Below are positions 58,103 to 64,000 of a DNA stretch of 64,000 bases, piece after piece (positions within the stretch are counted from its first letter, which is position 1; each line of letters starts with the position of its first letter). Both the position numbers and the translations under genes were made by a program. Under the pieces are notes generated by a model. The model was not told where the DNA came from, made no database searches, and saw only the letters and a program-made list of their open reading frames with translations. The DNA lies in the NCBI GenBank assembly GCA_038496445.1, contig JALMLS010000310.1, positions 186,001 to 250,000 of the forward strand, read 5' to 3'. Source of the stretch: Trichosphaerium sp. ATCC 40318 (taxonomy: Eukaryota; Discosea; Flabellinia; Trichosidae).

Positions 58103-61100
58103 ATGTTTCGAATACACTTTATACTCACCGTATTATCGTTTATCAGTATTTCTGTATCGTCAGCACCAACCCTAGACATTTCATTTGATGATTTATTACA
58201 AGGAGAACGTGTGCGTATTGTATTAATAACTATTCTCTTTTTTGCCAAGTTATTCGCTTCTGACGCCTTTATAGCCTGCTCAGTACTTCAATGGTATAGT
58301 TATGATCTTTTTACACCGATTCAATTGTTTTTTAGGTGGTTTCGGTTCTCTTGGATCAGGTCCTGGCCCTGAGTTAGCGATATCATTTTTTAGTGGTGTT
58401 GTAGAAGTTAAAAATGACACGTGTGGAACAAGTAGAAAGGTGTTGAAGTTAGAGCAATCGCAAGGTATATTTCTACTTGGTGAAGCATTTTTTGGAGATG
58501 TTACGGTAAACATGATGAACACGAGTACGCACGAAGCAAGTTTGTTTGTACCTTCTTTTTTTTTTTTTCTTTGCTTTGTTTGAGAAGAACTGAGCGTTTG
58601 CTCTTCATTATATGTGTTCAACGGAAGAGAAGATAAAAAAGATCTCACATTAGGTGTCAGTTTACCCACGTGTTTTATTTAGATTCTTCGCAAGGAAGAC
58701 TAGAATTTTATCCAAGCGTAACGCCATCTGAAGCGAAGACAATATGGCCAAGTTCTGGAAGTTTTTCTGAAGGTTGCTTTGAGGAAGCCATCGAGAATAA
58801 CTTAGTTCTTCGTTCTGCAAGGTATATTGGCAGTGAAGGGACAGGATATTTGATATCACTACGGGCAGGTCTCTACGCTTTGCAAACAAAAACATTGAGA
58901 AAAAATCTAACTTATTTTTTGCCAGCTACAAAATTCGAAACTTCTTGTGTCGGAGTACCTCCAAGTATACCATCAAGGACGATTCTAAACTTTAGTGGAT
59001 TAAAAGAAAGCGAAAGCATTGAGGACTATTTTTCAGGAGGTTTTGGATCTCGTAACTCTGGACCAGGACCTTCCGTTGACTTACTGTAATGCCAGGTATT
59101 TTTTTGCCTGTCAAAGTTCTTACGTTTTTTACAAGGTTCTCGGATGAACAGGCAATATCTAGATCGTCTCAAGTAATGCCTAATCTAATATGCAATTGCA
59201 GTAGTGCTTCTTTCGGGTCATCGATGGCATACACTATAATAGGAAATGAAAAACAAGTCACAGTAACTTACACTGGTAACAAAACGATAAAATCGGTGCG
59301 AATGTATGCCGAAAGGTACATGTCATGTTCACCTCTTTTTGGTGTTTTCATTCAAACTACGTTAATAACCATTTTTTTGCTAATTGGATACTAGCGGTGC
59401 TACATCTCAAAGATGTACTACAGTTGATATCCCACTTCAGAACGAAAATAATAATACTCAGTTTTTTCTCGGAAATAAATCACCTGAAGCTATGCTTATT
59501 ATTTCTGCCCTTATTATCGATTTTGAACCATTCCCTGGGCTTGCTTCGCCAAAAACTTCCAATAGTACGAAGGCCTAGATTTTCTTTCTAGTGGCATGTT
59601 GGCCGTCAAGGCGCACCAAGATAGATTGTGGAGCTGATTTTTATTTTCAGGAATTCTGATCTGGGTAGTTGTGGGTATAATCTTGTTTATCTTTCTTCTG
59701 TCTATCATCATATTATCCATCTGGTTACTCAAGCTAAGGAATATACCAAAAAAAGAAAAGGCGTCAGGTGAAGTCATCAATATGATACCTCCTACAGTGC
59801 TTCCTCCAGGAGCTACTGATGGAGACAGCGAAGATGAAGAATCAAAAAAGAATACAAGCCACGATGACGAAGAGGCAACACAAACTATTGCTGTAATAAG
59901 AGATTCACAACGTAAAAGCGTTTTTATACCGGCATCGTATATGACATCAGAATATACACTCAGAGTAATCAAGCCACCAGACTTGAAAGTTGGAAAGCAG
60001 ATAGGTAAAAAACTAGAAAAAAAATTACCTCCTTTTTTAAACACTCAGCGTTGTTTTAGGTGAAGGTGCCTTTGGTGAAGTTCTGAAAGGAACTTACAAG
60101 CATCATAAAGTAGCTATTAAGCGACCTAAAAGATTTTCACAAGCTGACTTTGCACAGTTCTGTGCAGAGGTGAGATAAACTGTTTTGTTGATTGCTGAGA
60201 ACTAACGTTCTTGTCTAAGGTGTCAATTTTGTCAAATCTGCCTGTGCACAAGAACGTTACTCAAACAGCAGGTATATGTTTCAAGGATGGTCCACCACTA
60301 TTGATTCTTGAATACATTCCTGATGGAACATTGAAAGACCTATACAGAGAAAAAGAAACACACTTTACAAAGCAAGAATTAGAACCTTACATACGTGGCA
60401 TTATTGATGGTATGATCTTCTTGCACGTGAACAATGTACTGCTTTAGTTGAATTAATCCAGTTTTTAACTTATTGGTTAAGGTTATACATAGAGACCTGG
60501 CGTGCCGTAATGTTTTGGTATGAGAAAAAGTTAAACTTTTCTTTTCCTTATTTTTTTCTTTCTTTCAGCTTAAAGGCAATATTCCTAAAATATGTGACTT
60601 CGGCATGTCAAGGTAACATAAAGTACCAGCTGTATAAATAATTCTAAATTGTTTCAAGGCAAGACTCAAGGAACTTAAACCAAACAGTTAGCTCCAGAGG
60701 ACCAGTGAGGTATACAACCACAAACTGTTTTATAACTTAGAATCCATGTTTAGGTGGATGGCTCCTGAATGTATTTCTCGAAGAGAATATAGCACTGCAA
60801 GCGATGTACGGACCACAAAATTTACTAGTAAAAACCTCGAACATATACTGAAAAACCTTTCAAATGAATCACGTGATTTGTTTTAACAAGTTGAATAGGT
60901 TTGGGCGTTTGCAATAACTCTTTGGGAGTTACTTCATAGAGATGGAAAACCATACGGCAGAAATAGAAGTACACATGCGATAGCTATCGCTATAAGAGAT
61001 GGAGAAGCTGGTCCTGAGATAATGCGTAATGGTATACCAGTGTTTAAAGATATTATGAAGCAATGTTGGAAGGTTGATCCTAAACAAAGACCTTCTTTTG

Positions 61101-61144
61101 AAATGCTGAGAGACATGCTTGATGAAAAAGAGTTGTTTAAATAA
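58103..61144 (+). CDS. Receptor tyrosine kinase
   Basis: Signal peptide MFRIHFILTVLSFISISVSS. The ectodomain holds two related stretches: GGFGSLGSGPGPELAISFFS and, later, GGFGSRNSGPGPSVDLL. It is followed by a Cys-containing part and a transmembrane helix (IWVVVGIILFIFLLSIIILS, about 59660-59730). The kinase domain has VGKQIGEGAFGEVLKGTYKH (Gly loop), HKVAIKRPK (Lys), LLILEYIPDG, the tyrosine-kinase loop VIHRDLACRNVLLKG, KICDFGMSR, PVRWMAPE, SDVWAFAITLWELLH and KQCWKVDPKQRPSFEM. All catalytic residues are present. The juxtamembrane region is acidic. Many exons; stop at 61144 right after the kinase lobe, so no C-terminal tail. The ectodomain matches no family I know. Confidence 0.88.
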
Positions 61145-61618
61145 ATAAAAATCACGTATCTTTCATCGTGTAAGTACTCAATGGCATTAACCTACCTGAC
61201 AAGCCTTTTGTCGAAAATATGCCACATTTGTGGATCTTTTTTTGTCGATAATCCGTGCAAGTTCCCATGGGTTGTCTGCCGTTAAGTTTTTGTATTGGCA
61301 ATTGAACTGAACTGGCTTTAGCCGCGTAGAAAAAGAAGAAACTACGGATAATCTTATTTTTGCTTGTATTTGTTCATCACTATGAGCATTCAGTACATTG
61401 TAACCATCAAAAAATATTAACCTAATCAAAAATCCAGGTCAATTCCAACTGTCCTAGTACATTTTCTGGTCGTTGCACGAAACCTTTGCATAAACTGATC
61501 ATGTTGATCCTCTTGCTGTTATTGTCGCTTTAAAATATAAATGAAAGACACCATTCGCACTAAAAAGTCAGCACCTTTCTTGAAATACATTTAGTGCTTA
61601 CGCCAAGTACATTGCAAG
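61145..61618. other. Spacer with an unconvincing minus-strand ORF
   Basis: A minus-strand ORF (61187-61429) reads LIFFDGYNVLNAHSDEQIQA and on to NPWELARIIDKKRSTN. It could be an exon of a small gene starting near 61502 but no good splice join was found. Confidence 0.3.
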
Positions 61619-62497
61619 ATGAGCCGCTTGATGGCTCGTCTTTCAGAGTTCTTTTTCACCGGAAGGATCAGGACAAAGCCGTAAGTGAATTCATCTAATA
61701 TTACAATCGAATAATGCCTCCTATGCGCTCTATACAACTATTTTATCATTTAGAAACCCTTCTAAGCGTTTTTGGGCTTCACTAACCGCTTTTACTGTAT
61801 AACCTATTAAAACAAGCCATAATAGTCGTTTCTACGCGTCGCGGTATATCTGCGCGAATCACAGCGTTATCTAATTTACTTTTATAAATAATTCAAACGT
61901 CACACTCAAAAATGTATCTAAACACTATTTAGTGCGCTTCCTAAGCTACCAGCTGCATATTGCTACTTTGGTTTTCATGGCGCTCCAAAAAGTACCGATA
62001 CGGTCTCTTGCATCTGTAAACACACTTTCCCAGCATTTGAAGGTCTAAAATGGTACACAAAACAACCATACGGTGCTTGCTACGCACCTGGGTGCCCAGA
62101 CAGAATGTACTTGAATAACCTTACAAAAACATATGCGCACGCCAGAGTACTTGCTAGAGAGGCTATGCTTGCCGATGGTGACTATTATGGAAGCAAAGAA
62201 GTAGGAAGGGAGATATTCTTATTATGTGCTCAGAAAGGTGATCCTTCTATTAAAATAACAACAAATATAACAGGTCGTGTTGGTGCAATGCTAGAAGAAC
62301 AAAAACAAATGAGTCTAAGTGATAAACTGGTAAACGAAAACCCCTTGTTAAACACAGCAAAACAGAATGCAATTGATTATATTAATAATCCAAAGGCACC
62401 TTTAAGTACAAATAATAAACCTCCATTGAAAAGTAATCCTACTACTAAACGTAGGAGGAAAAAAAGGAGAAAAATTTACCATCCAGATCACAAGTGA
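61619..62497 (+). CDS. Unknown protein with Cys cluster and basic tail
   Basis: ATG 61619 gives MSRLMARLSEFFFTGRIRTK, a basic amphipathic start that could be mitochondrial. A 250-bp intron (61681-61931) joins it in frame to ALPKLPAAYCYFGFHGAPKS. A cysteine group follows (SCICKHTFPAF ... GACYAPGCPDRMY), possibly metal-binding. Then helical sequence (KTYAHARVLAREAMLADGDY) and a strongly basic tail (KRRRKKRRKIYHPDHK) ends at 62497. About 210 residues. Not recognised; the tail could bind RNA or act as a nuclear signal. Confidence 0.65.
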
Positions 62498-62856
62498 AGT
62501 GTAAAACAAACAATAAACAGCTGTACAATAATTAAATCTAAGTCACTATAAAGTCTCATGTTACTTTCGATTACTATGTACCCACAATGTTACTGTAGCG
62601 GAATGTTATAACTGTAGCGTGTTCCCAGTGTTCACATCTATAAACATTGTAGAGAATAGCAGTTTGTCTTCGCTTGACAAGTACAGCATACCGTCATCAG
62701 TCCTACAAGGTATCATTGTCCTTGAACCTGTGAGTGTCATAAACTCAGTGTCATTTAACACGTGTAAAAAGAAAGAAACAAGTAGGAACGTGACGTTTCT
62801 TTGAATGACAAATGAATAAATAACGAACTTAACAGCCTATTAATTAAATAAACAAC
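62498..62856. other. Spacer
   Basis: 3' flank of the previous gene and promoter of the next; no gene is seen. Confidence 0.5.
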
Positions 62857-63150
62857 ATGATTCGCAGCGCACTCACTATAAACAATCGAATAGCCAATCC
62901 TAGACGCTATTTAACTCAGTTTAATCGTTTTAAAACAACAGGACCGAGTAAAACCCTAAAATATAGCCTGGCGTTCATAATAGGTAATGTACTGCTATTA
63001 GAAACATTTGTATGGGGTACTGCGTACATAAAATACAACAAAGAACAAGAAGCGGAAATAGACGTAGAAACAACTTCAACAGCTACATCAATGCCCACAG
63101 AGGATACAAATGATGTCTGTGAAGTGCCGATATCAACTTCAACGACTTAA
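62857..63150 (+). CDS. Small single-pass protein, probably mitochondrial
   Basis: A single-exon ORF of 97 codons with a good ATG. The first 30 residues are Arg/Asn/Ser-rich without acidic residues (MIRSALTINNRIANPRRYLT), typical of a mitochondrial presequence. A transmembrane segment (YSLAFIIGNVLLLETFVWGT) follows, then an acidic, Thr-rich tail. This layout is that of small inner-membrane subunits or assembly factors. I cannot name the family. The 3' end overlaps an opposite-strand ORF that is less convincing. Confidence 0.6.
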   Translation: MIRSALTINNRIANPRRYLTQFNRFKTTGPSKTLKYSLAFIIGNVLLLETFVWGTAYIKYNKEQEAEIDVETTSTATSMPTEDTNDVCEVPISTSTT

Positions 63151-64000
63151 CACGGAGCACCATCAGGAATACATAGAGCACCAACAAAACCTTGTACAAA
63201 ACCATATCTATACATAAAAATAAAAAAGAGTAAGAAGAACTATGCAAATCTGTCCCACTTGTTATTTCATTAGCCTTCACTGAACACCGAGTTCTTTTTG
63301 TCACTGTTTCAATAATAAAGCACTTAACTTCGCATCCGGCATCAAAGTACTTGATCATTTTGTCCTTATGGCTGATACGAGTTGCACCCGAACTCCAACT
63401 CAACCATAAAAGGGTGCAAAGGTTAAGTTTTAGTGTACGACTTTTAATGACAAGTGCACAATGTTCGGCAAAACACTTTTTGTATTCAAAAGACCTTTGA
63501 ATGTACTGGAGTCTAAATACCTATTATTTGCATCTCATGAAGCTGTTGCAAAAGTCATAGAATAGTTCACCCAACATGCATTGCCGTAAAAGCTGATGTC
63601 TCCTGAGTCCATACCAATACTTGCAACTGTTGGCATGAGAGGACACCCAATGAAGCGAAAAACAGTATACTGTCTAAGTATGTTGGAGATCTTTTAATGT
63701 ACTTAGATCTCTGTTTAATGACTCAAGTTGTTTTTGATGATAATATTGTCACTGTGGCGTAAATCAAGTGTTTCTTTTATATAATGCCTGAGCTATATGA
63801 TATGTCTCAAGTAAGTGGTTTCTTGCTCCATGATATAAGCGACAGCTTCAATTGAAGGAATCAGTACAAATTCCTATGCTAATGGTAGTACACGAATTAG
63901 GTATTTTTGACAACTCCTGATTTTTCAGAAAACACTATCAACGAACTTAGATTTCATTCCTAGAATATACAAATGACAAACTTCAGATATGTCATGCTGA
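63151..64000. other. Window end, no firm gene
   Basis: A minus-strand frame without an early ATG (63083-63403) has a hydrophobic end and may be part of an exon. A plus-strand 34-codon ORF at 63461 starts MFGKTLFVFKRPLNVLESKY. Neither can be extended with confidence. Confidence 0.35.

Noticed and set aside
63083-63403. A 106-codon minus-strand frame overlapping the small mitochondrial-like gene.
   Set aside because: It lacks an early ATG and splice support and overlaps a better gene; kept only as a note.

Overview
The window is nuclear DNA of an AT-rich, intron-dense eukaryote. Genes are split by many short introns (about 27 to 200 bp, GT-AG with frequent GTACGT donors and a few GC-AG), lie close together on both strands, and include a eukaryotic tRNA-Asn. 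The gene set resembles a unicellular relative of animals: a receptor tyrosine kinase with the HRDLACRN loop, C-type lectin-like receptors, a dermatopontin-like protein, a filamin-type actin-binding protein, PAN and PLAT domains and an UNC93-like transporter. It also has an ascorbate peroxidase and a LOV photoreceptor domain. A holozoan-like protist is my best guess, not proven. Exon joins were read by eye from frame and splice signals.

Layout. 0-6.4 kb: a partial GNAT acetyltransferase, a cysteine-rich secreted or anchored protein, and a head-to-head pair that share an unrecognised ectodomain. 6.7 kb: tRNA-Asn. 8.2-10.3 kb: a LOV-SAM-PAS protein. 10.7-13 kb: copy 1 of a segmental duplication carrying a PAN-PLAT secreted protein and LRR relics; copies 2 and 3 lie at 20.3-22.4 and 29.9-32.2 kb in inverted orientation. 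Between them are DPM1, NOP56, a mariner-like MITE, a YwqK/MORN-repeat protein, a C-type lectin-like receptor and a 7-kb gene with two CH domains, 14 to 15 filamin-like Ig repeats and a C-terminal membrane segment.

32.7-39.1 kb: one long gene joins an MLKL-like four-helix bundle, a C2 domain, a Pro/Gln/Arg-rich linker and a WWE domain. 39.3-46 kb: a type I membrane protein, an eIF4A-like pseudohelicase that has lost every catalytic motif, and an UNC93-like transporter. 46.5-51 kb: a dermatopontin-like protein, a second C-type lectin-like receptor and its truncated pseudogene copy. 52.5-64 kb: ascorbate peroxidase, small mitochondrial-looking proteins, a signal-peptide-bearing spermidine-synthase-like protein, an F-box protein beside a small beta-rich protein, a receptor tyrosine kinase and a few unknowns.

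The genes are not an operon and most are functionally unrelated. Common threads are the surface and secreted proteins (about eleven intact genes), local duplication (PAN-PLAT, lectin, ectodomain pair, Ig-repeat triplets) and a striking excess of the palindrome CACGTG, often TCACGTGA, in introns and spacers.
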